Shown here in pieces: positions 43,024-54,604 of a stretch of DNA of 64,000 nt (within the stretch, counting starts at the first letter, position 1; every line of letters starts with the position of its first letter). Source of the stretch: Astrothelium macrocarpum (Eukaryota > Ascomycota > Dothideomycetes > Trypetheliales > Trypetheliaceae). The translations under genes and the position numbers were made by a program. The DNA lies in assembly GCA_021030915.1 (NCBI GenBank), contig JAGEMR010000023.1, positions 248,001 through 312,000 on the forward strand, read 5' to 3'. A model generated the notes under the pieces. It was not told the origin of the DNA, ran no database searches, and worked only from the letters and a program-made list of their open reading frames with translations.

Positions 43024-44567
43024 ATGCGAATTACGCGAGCAATAGCTAGGCTGATCGACATCACCGAGCAGAGGAAGAAGACGGCCTTTAGACGTGAGCG
43101 GAAACAGACAAAGAGGCTTTCTCAACAGCGTATGAATGCATTGCCACTATGTGTAATACTATTAGAGATATCCTATTGCATTTACTTCCCATCCACGCTA
43201 TCCTTCTCCCTTGCTAACAATACTGATTGCAATCGCAGAAACTTCAAGAGGAAGGGGAGCCAGTGCTGAAAGTCCTGGAAACCTGGTAGAGCAGGCCTCT
43301 TCACAGAGTACGGGCATACTACAGTCACAACGTGCATCGCTAACACCCAGGCCCCCTCTGTGATGCTCTTCAAATTTCATCCAATCACTATCTGCTAACA
43401 TAGCCGTACATTTTAGGCACCTCTGGAGGAAGTAGTTCTGATGCTGAGTCCCCGGAAGAGGATGCTGAGTCCCCGGAGGAGGATGCTGATTCCCCGGAAG
43501 AGGAAAGAGAACGCAATGACAGCGCCCCCGAGCCTCAGCCCAGTTCCACAATAAAGTATCTCGGTGATACTCCGGGAACTGAGGGTCCCATAACTTTATC
43601 TCCGTTTTGGGGATCTGGAGGGTCAATCATACCAGGTAAACCGCCTACGCCTGCGTTTAGTGATCCCAGAACGACACAAGCTCCCAGGAGGCACGAGTCG
43701 CCTGAAATTGTGTATGAATTTGAGCTTAGCAGTGCAGCCACGACACCAGCAAAAAACCAGAGTCTCACCGTTTCAAATCTGCAAACTGTACAGCACGCAC
43801 AATCTGAGCCCACTCTCGATATTAAGGTCGAGTCGCCAGGAACCGACGAAACCATCTCTTTCAAATGGAGTAGTCCGGCCTCCGAATGGGCCTTTGTTCG
43901 TCGTTCACCCAATAATCCTCCTGGGACTGCTCCATCCAATGTCAGGGCTGAGGCATCCCACACCCGGCGAATCGTCGGGCAGCTGCGTCTCCCACCCCGT
44001 CCAGGAACCCTTTTCAGACCTCGCGTACTATCGCCATTGCTGCCGCCGGTCAAGGACGAAACTCCGGATGCGGAATCCAGTGTGACGGGGAACGACTACG
44101 GCCTTCCTGAAAGTCCATCCCCTTCTGGTCTTCCAACGCGTCAATTCCTAGAATATGCTGAACAGATACCTGAAGGAAGCAGTGGGACTGGCAAGGGAAA
44201 GGCCAAGATCCCTGCAGAGGAAGAGGAGGAGTATCCCACTAGCTCACGCTCGCTCATATCTCCACAACGCCAATCCATGCCAACCGCACAGCCTATTCCC
44301 AGAGAAGTCAGCCACTCTGCAGACTCAGCATTGACGGAAGTCGACTCTCCATACAGCCCACATTATTCAGACATGGTGAGAGTTCCCATCGCGCAATCGG
44401 TCTCTGGAGACAGTAGGCCAGAGATTGGGAGGAAGAAGTCGCGAGAGCCGTCGACGTCCAGTATCGAGGAGCTGGACGAGTCGATCACTGCGCTGCCGCC
44501 GATGGAGGCGAAACCAAAAAGGAAGAAGTCGAGATTACGTGCTTTATTGAGGCCGAAGAAGAGCTAG
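43024..44567 (+). CDS. Hypothetical disordered protein
   Basis: Family not recognised. Proposed exons are 43024-43129, 43239-43331 and 43417-44567 (about 449 residues). The first intron is well supported (GTATGA...CGCAG, branch TGCTAAC). The second donor (GTGCAT at 43332) was chosen only because it gives the required phase and is uncertain. The basic start is MRITRAIARLIDITEQRKK. There is a DAESPEE repeat near residue 75, a low-complexity Ser/Pro/Glu body, and a very basic C-terminus KPKRKKSRLRALLRPKK that could be a nuclear signal. No folded domain is visible. It lies 71 bp after the ASF1 stop in the same direction, so the ASF1 3' UTR may overlap its leader. Confidence 0.6.
43440..43502. repeat. 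21-bp tandem repeat (three copies)
   Basis: Three head-to-tail copies of a 21-bp unit beginning GATGCTGAGTCCCCGGAAGA encode DAESPEE repeated, inside the disordered protein. They differ at two positions. The unit is a multiple of three and therefore frame-neutral. Confidence 0.85.
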
Positions 44568-45194
44568 ATCAGGGGTATTGAGAGAGGTGTTGGTTATTGG
44601 GACGAGTATGCTATCATATTCTTTGTGATTGGTTTGGGTGTAGAAGTTTTGGACATTCATTTTGGGATGACGATAGAGCCTCAAGAAATGTGGTTTCGTT
44701 GGGCGGTTGTTCTCGTTCCTTTCCCTCTCATTGATTGTCCAAAGTTCATGTCATGCACAAGTGGATCACAATCGCTCATGGCGATAGTACGCTTGTACAT
44801 TAGACCCCACTTTCACAATTTTCAACGAAGGCAAGAGGCAAACGACAAAATTCAAAATCGGGGCGAGTTCAGCGCGTCCTCATAACATGGCTTGACATAG
44901 CTCATATAGCAAAGTTTGACGACATACACGGATGATCAACACCACAACACCAAGCCTCATCCTTCATCCGCGACCCATTGTCCCTTCCCAATGCCCTACC
45001 TATAACCCATCTCTTTAAAGAACGCCATTATCATCATCCTTCCATCACTGCAAGCTCCCGGTTGAATGAATCCGACACGTCATCTGTCCTTCCCATCCCA
45101 TTATAACCACACCGCTGCCACGCAACGACCCTCATCCGCTTTGATTTCCTTTCATCCTATCACCTCCAATACCATCTCATCTCCTTCCACCCTC
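44568..45194. other. Convergent intergenic region, no gene seen
   Basis: 627 bp between two stop codons. The part from 45060 is strongly C-rich and belongs to the skew island that continues into the next gene. No coherent frame was recognised. Confidence 0.4.
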
Positions 45195-46953
45195 TCACCT
45201 CCCACCCCTCGCAATCAACGCATCCACCTCCCTCTGAAACTCATCCATACTCCGCATCACCTCATTCGCAGGCGGCGGCGGCGTCGGCTGCTCCAGACTC
45301 CGCCGCGGCAACGACGACGCCTCGCTCGCGACGGACAGCAGTCGACCCTCGAGGCTGCTGCGTGCGGCAGCGGCAGCGGAGGACTTCCGAGGCGGTGGCG
45401 GTGGAGGCGGCGCAGCGCCGGAGGTCGACGACGCGTTGGAGGTGGCGCGTTGGGGACGCTGTTGTGAAGATGAGGGCGAGGGCGAGGGGTCGTGCGAGGG
45501 GAGCGCTGTGGAGGGGGAAGAAGGGGGTTTCGTGAGGTTGCTGGTGCCGATGCGGCGGGTGGGTGGCGGTGGCGGGGCTTTTGATGAGGTGAGAGGCGAG
45601 ATTGGTGTGGGTTTTATTGAGGCGGTGGGCGAGGCGGGGATGGGGGTAGGAGAGACGGCATCGTTCGGAGAGTCGGGCTCTTCGGGTTGGGAGGGGAGGG
45701 TGAGGGAGGAGTTGCTGCGAGAGCGGGTTTGGGTGGTTGAACGGAATTGGCTGTGGCGGCGGGCTAGGGGAACCGGCGGTGCCTGTTTCTTTTGTGATAA
45801 TGGGATCGATTCTGTACTAGTCTGCGCGGGGGAGGAAATGGGTTGTCTAGGTGGTGTTTGAGGTGATTCAGGCGGCGCTTCTGGCCATGGTACGGATGGC
45901 TTTTGTTCCGGGCTTGTCGAGAAAGGAGGGAGCGAAGGTAGCGGTTTGTTCAGATTCGAGTCGACACGTGAAGGGCTTGGCCTTGGGGGACTCTGAGGGG
46001 TTGGTGATGCTATTGAAGGAGCAAAGTCTGTGAAAGACACCGTTTGCGGACCTTGTGGGGCTACAGGCTTTCCGTGTTTTGGCTTTGGAGGCGGCGGTTT
46101 CTTTCTCTCAGAACCCATCAGACTTGATTTTTCATCATGCTCTTCATCTTCAGATGCTGATCTCTCATAAGAAGTCCGCGGTGATTCCAAATGTGCTTCA
46201 TGCGAGGGGTCGAAAATTGATTGCCGGGATAATGAGGAAGTCTCCGTGCTGCTGCTACTGCTATCGACAGTCACAACGCCCAAAAGCGATTTCGGATTTG
46301 GTGGTACTGCGGAAGGTGCGGCGTCTTGCGGTCCAGCTTTGCCAGTGAGTAGGAGCCTTTTGAATGAGTCTACATCCATTCCTCCTTTCCCGCCAAAATT
46401 ACTCGACGATCCCGCAGCATCTCCACTGGTCTTGGTAGAATCTTGGTGAGCAGAACCCTCAATGGATGCCAGCGTCCGTTGAAAGGGATTCTGTGGGACT
46501 ACTTGTGGATTCATGGAAGCCATGCTGCTAGAATTTTGCCTAGTGTTTTGGACAATAGACTCGTCTTCAGCAATCTCATCTGCACTATCCGATTGTTTCT
46601 CGAAAGGGTCGTCCGTTGGCGTATCAGAATCGGTCGATTCGTCCGTAGCTGGTGGAGGAGGTGATCCGTAATTTCGGATAGGAATTACCCTCTGTGCCAG
46701 TGATTCATCTTCAGGCGGGTATGGTGAAGGTGGAGACTTGGGAGGAGAGGTGATGCGAACGGTCTTCTTTGTCTTTTTGGGCTGTTGTTCGGAATCTAGA
46801 AGAAAGACAATTAACGCTTGGGCTGACAGCGACAACGTCATTCCTACCATTTTGAATGTCAGGGAACCTGTCGACAGCTGCGGAAAGGTCGACGTCAAAA
46901 GAGCTGAGCGAAGTGTTCACCTGGATGGAGCGTCGGAATGGATTTCCAGACAT
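45195..46953 (-). CDS. Proline-rich disordered protein, possible actin/SH3 partner
   Basis: Exons are 46953-46848 and 46795-45195 (intron 52 nt, GTAGGA...TCTAG), giving 568 residues. It starts MSGNPFRRSIQVNTSL and continues QPKKTKKTVRITSPPKSPPSPYPPEDESLAQRV. The middle and C-terminal parts hold many PxxP and poly-Pro runs (KKPPPPKPKHGKP, APPVPLARRHSQFR, KAPPPPPTRR, APPPPPPPRKS). The protein ends in MDEFQREVDALIARGG, a short helical tail. The ordered ends with a variable Pro/Ser body suggest a cortical or endocytic adaptor that binds SH3 domains or profilin; this is inference and I do not assign a named family. The C-terminal coding part overlaps a C-to-G skew island (switch near 45350). Confidence 0.75.
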
Positions 46954-47486
46954 TGTCAGTGATCAAGGGGGAGAGTAAATCATTTCTTATCTAGGTACAA
47001 GGACGAAAGTAGAGGGAGGATTGCCCCATACTCTGATTGCATAAAGTATGGGGTACATTTTGAGATGATGGCAGCGCCATGTCAGCCGTTGGAGTGCAGT
47101 CACCACAGTCTGGAACACGATCAAGACACCGGCGATGAGCCGTCTTATCGATAGATACGCATAGTTACTCTCTCCTAAATAAGCTTGGTGGAGCACGACA
47201 TTGCACTTTGTATGTGCTTCAGCAATATGTTCCACCCGCGAGATCTGTACCAATGACATTTTCAAATACCGATCTGCATTGTGCTGCCTTTACGTACGTA
47301 GAGGGAGGCCTGATTTAGCAACAGACCCCCCCTAATCCAATCCACAATGCAACCACCACCAACACCGGTTCATACATGACAAAGCCTCCTTACTAAGACT
47401 CCCTAAATTTTCATCATAGTCCTTGTGTTCGTAAAAATCCAGCTACTTTCCAACAAGTTTTGCAACTTTGATTTGTAAAAATCACA
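46954..47486. promoter_or_regulatory. Divergent intergenic region
   Basis: 533 bp between the proline-rich gene and the hydrolase gene, with a CCCCCC tract near 47325 and an A-rich end before the hydrolase ATG. No defined operator was recognised. Confidence 0.35.
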
Positions 47487-48722
47487 ATGTCTGAACATTT
47501 GTGGAGTATCAACGAGTATATCATTCCGGCATCCTACAGACGTGCATCACCTCGCGGAGTCAGAAATGAGGAAACCGCTAAACTTCGACTTCATGTTAAG
47601 CAATGGGTTCCCAAGGACAACCCTTCTCCTCAAAGTGGTGACGCGACCATCATCTTTGCTCATGGAGTGGGCTCCAGCAAGGAATCCTACGAAGTGTTTT
47701 TCGATTATGTTGTTCAGTACTATCCCCGGATACGGAATGTGTTCGCAATGGATACAGCACATCATGGGCAGTCATATCTGCTCAATAAATCGATCATAGG
47801 CGATGAACCAGGCTGGCATGATGCTGCGCGTGATGTTGTTCATATGATAAACACCTTTCAAGACAAAATGACTCCTCCTATCCTTGGGATATCCCAATCA
47901 TGGGGTGCGGATTGTCTTCTCATGGCCTCTGAGATTCATCCACGATTATTCGACGGCCTGATCCTCGTTGAACCTACAATCGCGCTGGATTATAGGGTTA
48001 AAGTACCAAAACGAACGATGTGGATGATGGAACGTGCGGATTGGTGGCCCTCTCGAGAGATCGCACGCACAGAGCTCCTGAAACTGAAATATTACCAACG
48101 TTTTGATCCTCGCGTCTTTGAGAAAGTCATGAAGTATGATCTGAGAGATGTTACGCCTGATGATCCACCATTTGACAATTCTGAAGCGAAGTCTCCATCT
48201 CGCGTTGTCGGGCTTGGTGTAACACTAAAAACGCCCAAAGCGCAAGAAGTATATACAATGATGCTTGATAGTTTGCACCTTCCCGGTTATCCTTCAACCA
48301 CAGATGTCAAGGAAGTAAGTACGACCGAGACTGCACAACAGTTTTTCAGACCAGAATATTATTTCATGGAACGAATGCTACTCAATACCTATCCGCCTGT
48401 TCTTCATGTTTGGGGAGAGCACTCCGATGTAGCCCACAAACCGCCTGGTGGACCGGTATATCGAAATTATATACTCAAGACCACTGGTGCATCGAATGCA
48501 GGCAGTGGCGGGTTGGCAAAAGGGAAAGTCACCGAAACCTGGGTAAAGGGTAGTACCCACACGATTCCTTTCGAGAAACCAGAAGAACTTGCGACAGCCT
48601 TGAAACCGTGGTTGCAAAACCGGCGTACCGAGTGGCTATCAGAGCAAGCTGCCAACAAGAAACGAACGTTTCATAGTGCCAAAATAAATCCTGATTGGTT
48701 TACAAAAGCCAATAAACTCTGA
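47487..48722 (+). CDS. Peroxisomal-type alpha/beta hydrolase (PTS1-like NKL end)
   Basis: Intronless 411-residue alpha/beta hydrolase resembling the fungal Lpx1/AKT2-like group. The oxyanion segment is IIFAHGVGSSKESYE (about 54-68). The nucleophile elbow reads GISQSWGAD, where the serine of QSWGA stands in an S-x-S-x-G context instead of the textbook G-x-S-x-G. The acidic residue is probably in HVWGEHSDVAH (about 310-325), and the catalytic His is in KGSTHTIPFEKPEE (about 355). The last three residues NKL are a recognisable variant of the SKL peroxisomal targeting signal, so a peroxisomal lipase or acyl-hydrolase role is likely. Related enzymes occur in primary lipid metabolism and in secondary-metabolite clusters. 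No such cluster is visible around this gene. Confidence 0.82.
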   Translation: MSEHLWSINEYIIPASYRRASPRGVRNEETAKLRLHVKQWVPKDNPSPQSGDATIIFAHGVGSSKESYEVFFDYVVQYYPRIRNVFAMDTAHHGQSYLLNKSIIGDEPGWHDAARDVVHMINTFQDKMTPPILGISQSWGADCLLMASEIHPRLFDGLILVEPTIALDYRVKVPKRTMWMMERADWWPSREIARTELLKLKYYQRFDPRVFEKVMKYDLRDVTPDDPPFDNSEAKSPSRVVGLGVTLKTPKAQEVYTMMLDSLHLPGYPSTTDVKEVSTTETAQQFFRPEYYFMERMLLNTYPPVLHVWGEHSDVAHKPPGGPVYRNYILKTTGASNAGSGGLAKGKVTETWVKGSTHTIPFEKPEELATALKPWLQNRRTEWLSEQAANKKRTFHSAKINPDWFTKANKL

Positions 48723-48966
48723 TAGTGTCAGGTGCCACTAAGAGTTGCAATAAGAAACATCACAAAATACAAAAGATATCTTTTGCGATACACATAGTAG
48801 GGACACCCTCAACAGTAATAGACGTCGCAATTCTTTGAGGCCTCTCTGAATGAAGATTGTTGCATTCCAGATGGGTCCGAATTCTATTTGGGGTCCCTAA
48901 ATATGTGAATGGCCAAATTTCAATTTTCGCCGGTTGCGACGTTTCTTCTTGCAGCTCCTGGCAGTT

Positions 48967-50540
48967 TTATCTGGCATATCTGAAGTAAGGGCTATTATCT
49001 CCGAGCTCAACAACTTGCTCTTCTGTGAGCCCCTCCTCATGCTCCGCTTGTGCGATGTATCTATCACGCCGAGCATTTTCATGTTTGTAATATATCCATA
49101 AAACAAAGTCGAGAGCACATGCCATTGCTACCATTGCCAGGGTCACGGCATGGCCTTTTACATATCGCGGGCCTTCATTCGTGGGATAAAGCTAAACGTA
49201 TCAGCATAGATCCACATTTCAGGCTTAAACGTACTTACAAAGGGTGCCATTATCCCACTAGTATTACCAATCGTCAGTTGCATTCCGGTTGCAGTGGTCC
49301 TTTTGCCATAGCGCGGCACATTCGCGGGGTTCCAGGCCAGAGGGATACCAGTACAGACGTAAAGGCCAAACCCAACAAGGAAACACCCTATATATCGAGC
49401 ACCGCTGCTGGTGTCTGACATCAGAACAGCGTAGCCAATAATGGAGATGATGCCAAACACGATAGGAAAAACAGCACGCTTCTGACTCCAATCCGATGCC
49501 CGTGCTGCCAAGAGGAATGTTATGGCTCCGAGAGAATAAATCGGAATGGTCAGAACTTGGACAGTCGCACTTGAGTATTTGGAATTCAAGCCCTCAATGA
49601 TAGTTGGTAGGAAGGTGCTAAAACCGTAGAGCATGGTATCGCATCCGAACTGAATGAAAGAAAAGGCCCACAATTTCCAATCAAGAAGCCCTTCCCGTAC
49701 ATCTTTCCGATGGAACTTGGAGGCGGATTCCGTATACCCAGTTTGGGATGAGAGTCGTGAGTCTGAAAGCGTCTTTTCTTCTGGCCTTAAGTACCCTGCT
49801 GTCTCTGGGCTGTCAGCCAGAAGCCACCAGCTTGCTATTCCAACAACGAAGCTGGGGAGTCCTTCGATGATAAAGATCCACCTCCATCCCCTTTGGCCGA
49901 CAATTCCATCCATGAACCCGATTCCATAAGCGAGCAGTCCTCCGAAGGCTCCAGCAAGTGCTGCACTTACAAAAAGATATCCTACCCGCAGCGCAATCTC
50001 ATGTTTCGTGTAGAAAAATGTCAAGTAGATTGCTAAACCGGGGAATAAGCCACCTTCAAGGAGACCAAGTACCAAGCGACATGCAATAAGCCCCGCGTAG
50101 TTCTGGCAGATACCTGTCAATGTTGCCACGATACCCCAGGCCGTTGCAATAAAGGACAACCAACGGGAAGGTCGGAGTTTCTTTAGCACGAGATTTGACG
50201 GGAGTTCAGAAAGAATATATGTGACGAAAACAAGAGAGACGGCTGTTTGGTAACGGTTGCCGTAGAGGTTCAGGTCATGCTCCATGCCGTATAGACGAGC
50301 ATTGCCAATGTTTACACTAGACTTGGCTTAGTGTCAAATACGTCAAAACATGACATGCACAATCGCGCACCGATCTAGGAAACTAAAGAGATACAGCATC
50401 ATCACCATTGGGATGATGTGGAAATCTAGCTTGCGAACTAGTCTTTTTTCTGCCTGAATATCAATCTCGAGATGTTCTCCGATACTGTCCGGCGAGTATG
50501 CTGTCTCGGTAGACTTCATTGCATTATTAGCCTCAGTCAT
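48967..50540 (-). CDS. MFS transporter, anion:cation symporter (Dal5-like) family
   Basis: Plasma-membrane permease of the ACS/allantoate permease family, importing organic anions or vitamins; substrate unknown. Exons are 50540-50371, 50316-49239 and 49191-48967, giving 490 residues with twelve predicted membrane segments. Introns start GTGCGC and GTAAGT and restore FLDRVNIGNARLYGMEHDL (the DRxNIGNAR signature in TM1) and MAPFLYPTNEGPRYVKGHAV. Other family marks are the YILSELPSNLVLKK block, the RLVLGLLEGGLFPG motif, the loop GQRGWRWIFIIEGLPS and the late AWNPANVPRYGKRTTATGMQLTIGNTSGI. The C-terminal cytoplasmic tail is charged. Convergent with the hydrolase gene (244 bp between stops). Confidence 0.92.
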
Positions 50541-51611
50541 GATAGCAGAGATGGAAAAGAAATATTATTTTTTTGATAAACAAAAGTGAAGAAGAAAGAG
50601 GTAAGAGGAGAATTCAAATGATATGCCCGAAGTAGAGCCCTGATTATCACTGATGACTTTTGTTGTATGGATGGGGATGGTGATGTATTTTATCTTTGAA
50701 ATGCCGGTAGCTATTCTATGCGGGGAACCTGACAACCCCTTTGATAAAGACCCCAAGGCAGATCTCTATAACTATTGACTGCCTTGGGCGCCACATGAGC
50801 TATTCGGTGTAGCTGTGCAGAAAACCTATCCAGATAGTACGACATGGTCAAACGACAAGGCAGCCTTGAAGCTGGGAATCGTGTTAGGAAGAAGAGTGAT
50901 ACACATAGATTTGGGGCTAGCAACGGCGCAGACGGAGAAAGACAAGAGTGGCTGCGAGGGGATTAAAAACATGTCTATCGCTGGAAACGGGAAACGAGTT
51001 ACCAAAAGAGCAATCCCTGGGTCAACGCCAATCGCTTGCTTGCATATGCATTTGTCATTGGGTACGAATTTGCTTGCGAATTCGGTGACAATCGCAAGAC
51101 TCCATCGTCTTGTTTTTCCCTTCTCGACCCTACCTTGTTCTATGATTTTTTAGCCATTGATGAAACAGTGATGTTTGTCACAAAAGCAGAAACCGAAGAA
51201 TGTTTCATCTATTACCTAGAAGAGAAGTTTTTGCTAATTCTTTTGTAGTCGTAACGAAACCAAGCCGATCCTGATCCACACCACTTGCCTAGTTACGCGT
51301 GATGTAAAGATAGACCATTCATATATTAATTCTCTCTAGCATACAAGAAGGTTGACTTGAACAATATCGCAAAATCTAACGTTCTGCCACCCATATATCT
51401 GCGCTGCCCATCTATGGAGGGGAAAAGGAGGGAAAGGTTACCCATCCGCACTCTCTGGACGTAGCCATGCCCATACTTCCTTACAGTCTAAATTGCAAAA
51501 AATGCTCCTCTTTCTTTCCGAACAAAAAGCCATCAGCCACCCAGCGGCATGACCACTGACACCAGAGACGAAAACAAAACGCAACACGTTTCTTTAATCC
51601 TTGAAAATTGT
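50541..51611. other. Intergenic region, no gene seen
   Basis: About 1.07 kb holding the transporter promoter and the NOXB 3' UTR. Frames of 60-110 codons on both strands have no motif. An A/T-rich stretch lies near 50560-50660. Confidence 0.4.
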
Positions 51612-53438
51612 CTAGAAGTTCTCCTTGCCCCACACGAAGCTAAAGTTGGGGTCGGAGTACATGTTGCACTTGATGTGTAGCGTGCTTCCAAGAACTTTGG
51701 GTCCGCAGAAGAAGACACCGGCTTCGGCAGGGGAGTGGATCTTGCGGATTGACTTGAAGATCATGTCCCAGTTGGGTCGACCAAAGTTTGTTGGGGCTCG
51801 GAGACCTGTGATTGCGTCTTGCTCGGCGTTGGCGTCGTTGATCATGATGTTGGTTGCGTCGTCGTTCTTGATCTTGGCAGTGAGGTACTACAAATTGGGG
51901 TCAGCTTGATATATGGATTTTAAACGATGGTACGGATTCTCTTACAGTGTGGATTTCGATTTGGTCTTGCATGTCTTGTGCCTCAATGGCCAGAAGGAGA
52001 GATCGGAACCATTCGAAAGAGCCAAAGTCACGGCAAATCCAGAAGAAGTACACCTTTCGGAGTCGGGTCTTGCCTTGTGGGTAGTTCATGCGGTACCAGA
52101 TACTCTTGAGGATAGAAGCGAAAGGTGTGACACCGATACCAGCACCGCAAAGCACGGCAACTTCGAACTTGAAGACGTCTTCAGACGCACTACCGAATGG
52201 TCCATCAATGTAGACGCGAGGAAGAATCTTTTGTAGAGCTGGATCAGCACCTGGTTCTGCTGCTTGCTTGACAACGGATCTGTCTGATTTGTCGCCTTTC
52301 CTGTCAAGTTCACAGCCGAGAGCTTTGGCAAGCGCCTTGGTGAAGTTTCCAACGCAACGGACGTGGACAGAGATGTAGTCCTCTTCAGGAGCGCTGGTGA
52401 GAGTGAAGGGATGGTATTGCCAGACAGACACTTCAGGGCAGCAAAGGAAAATGTACTGTCCAGCTTTGGTCTTGCAGTGTTCCTTCTTGATTTGAATTTC
52501 GCACACATTGCTGGGATGTTGGATAACCTTTGAGACATAAGTTTTGTGCCTGCCACGGATCTCACGAGCAATACGCTCAGCCAGGTAAATGTAGCCGCCC
52601 CATGACCAGTATTCGTAAAAGACACCAATGTTGGCGCAAAATGGTGCGACGTCAGGTGTAATCATACAGAACGCGCCATGGATGGACCAGAAGACGAAGA
52701 AAATGATAAACAGATGGTGCAGATACCAGAATCGTTCAAAGTTTGCACGCCGGGGCTTCTCAATTGAAGTCATGACCATAATACACAACACGATAAGCAT
52801 GACCCAACCAGACCATCCGGGACCGGTAATGAAGTTTGCCTCGAGGAAACCAAGGAAACCAAGTTTATTCTGTGCTGAGAGCCGAGCAAAGTTATTAAAG
52901 TGAGCGAGCGTGTGGAGCCAGCTGAAGAAGAAGATGGACCAGGCGACGAGCTTGTGGAAAGTAATGTTCTTGTCGAATTGAATGATGCCATTTAGTGGTG
53001 TTTGACGCGCAATGGATATCAAAGTTCGGCACACAGGTAGAAGAATGAGCGCAATGTCGAAATGCAGAACGAAAGCCGCCGCACGCGCGATCGGGTAGGT
53101 GATACCAAATACTTGGCGGGCGTTGTTGAGATTGTCTTTGAGATCGTAATTCATGAAGCCAAAGGCGAAGACCATTGCATGCACGAGCATAAAGACGAAG
53201 ACGAAGACTCTTCGGTATCCTTCATTGACAAGCCTGGAGACTTATTAGTTCTGGCTCGACACTCGCTCAGCACTTTTACTCACCAAACGCCAACTTTTTC
53301 TGAGAATGTCATCTCCCGTGGTGGTTCAGAGCTCATCTCACCAGACATGAGCATTCTCGTGAGAGGTGGCCATCTGGACCTCTCCTTCCCCGACAGCATG
53401 CTCGAACCCGTCGAGGTCCGATAATTTTGTTTCTCCAT
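51612..53438 (-). CDS. noxB: Superoxide-producing NADPH oxidase B
   Basis: gp91phox-type NADPH oxidase that makes extracellular superoxide; in moulds NoxB acts in appressorium and ascospore germination with NoxR/Rac. Exons are 53438-53284, 53233-51946 and 51887-51612, giving 572 residues. Introns GTGAGT...CCAG and GTAAGA...GTAG rebuild VGVWLVNEGYRRV and EIHTYLTAKIKND. The N-terminus MEKQNYRTSTGSSML is typical of the B type. Six membrane helices carry the haem histidines (FHKLVAWSIFFFSWLHTLAH, YLHHLFIIFFVFWSIHG). The FAD site is YHPFTLTSAPEED, NADPH sites are GPFGSASED and CGAGIGVTPFASILK, and the C-terminus is VFFCGPKVLG...SFVWGKENF. All catalytic motifs are intact. There are no calcium-binding EF hands. 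Confidence 0.96.
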
Positions 53439-54604
53439 CTCTCCCTAAGCTGCCACAATATATATGTTAACGGTATAAACCGACAAAGTTCAGAGCCTGC
53501 TGAATCCAAAAAGAATGATTAAAACGAGAGTCTGCAGCTGTCATTAGCATCGTCCATTCGCATATGAAGTATGATTTAGCCTACCGGATAGATCTATACT
53601 AATAAACGAAGACAGGTAAGAAACAAGGTGTCTCCCGCCTGCGAGGACGCAAGAAAGAGAAGGACTACGAGAACTTTGAAAGAGGATTCAACAGTTCTTG
53701 GCACACCACCTGATTCTGGGGGTAGCCTGCATGATATTCAGTCCCATAGGGGCCTACCTCAGCTTGTTACAGAAAAGCCATCATGTTGCGCGTCGCGCCT
53801 CTACAAAAAATAAAAGTGGATACGGCAAGCAAGCCAAACTCCTGATCTATGATTGACGGAGACCGGCTTGATTTTGCTTCTTCGGGAGCCGCAGCGCGTC
53901 ATTTTTTCTCATTCTGATTAGCAGGCGAGAGGGAAATTTGGGTCCAGTCCGAGCGTTGGCACGAGTTTGCTGCAGAGCTATGAGACTGGTGAGGCTTCAA
54001 GTGTATCCGCACCATGCAGGTTAAAACACCAGCTGCTACGAAGCTTTCGAGTGCCGCTGGGTCGGCCCCTACCGAGCAAGAGGGTGTGTATGAAAGGAGG
54101 CCATCAGAGTTTGACTAAGCCTCCTCGGACGTATCAGAAGGGTTTCAGCTTGTCAGAAGACCGGGCCGCTACTCGCTTGCGGATGCTGGATCCGAAATGA
54201 CCAAGACACTATCTATCCTTCCTCGAGCCACGTGCGCTTGCATTAGATAGATAGCTACTCGGCCGAGAATTCATATTGTTGCTGTGGAAGCGAGGACAGA
54301 CAAAAAGGATGTGAGAGTTCTTTGGCTCGGGAGTGCGTGGGATGAAGTCCGTAAGTTGGGTGGCTGGCCAAGAGCGCCACCAAAAGCAAGGGCCAGTCGA
54401 GTACGCCTCGAGTCTTCTCTGTACACATGTCCAATTTTAGGCCAGGTCAATGATCACAACACGACATTGCAGCCGCATGTCTTCCTTGGGTCCAAATCAT
54501 CACCCTTCTGTGTTCGGTTCTTTACCGTCTTGACTCTTCGAGACGTTGATGAAGTGTTTCTTCTTCCACCCGCTCATGTAATAATAGCAGCCAAAGGAGC
54601 CGTA
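53439..54604. other. Divergent intergenic region, no gene seen
   Basis: About 1.17 kb between NOXB and the MPV17-family gene. Short frames (60-140 codons) without motifs. The frame entering the MPV17 gene from 54284 is open but unlike the family before 54605. Confidence 0.4.

Noticed and set aside
47400..48722. Secondary-metabolite cluster around the AKT2/Lpx1-like hydrolase
   Set aside because: No polyketide synthase, NRPS or terpene synthase in the window; neighbours are an MFS transporter and housekeeping genes.
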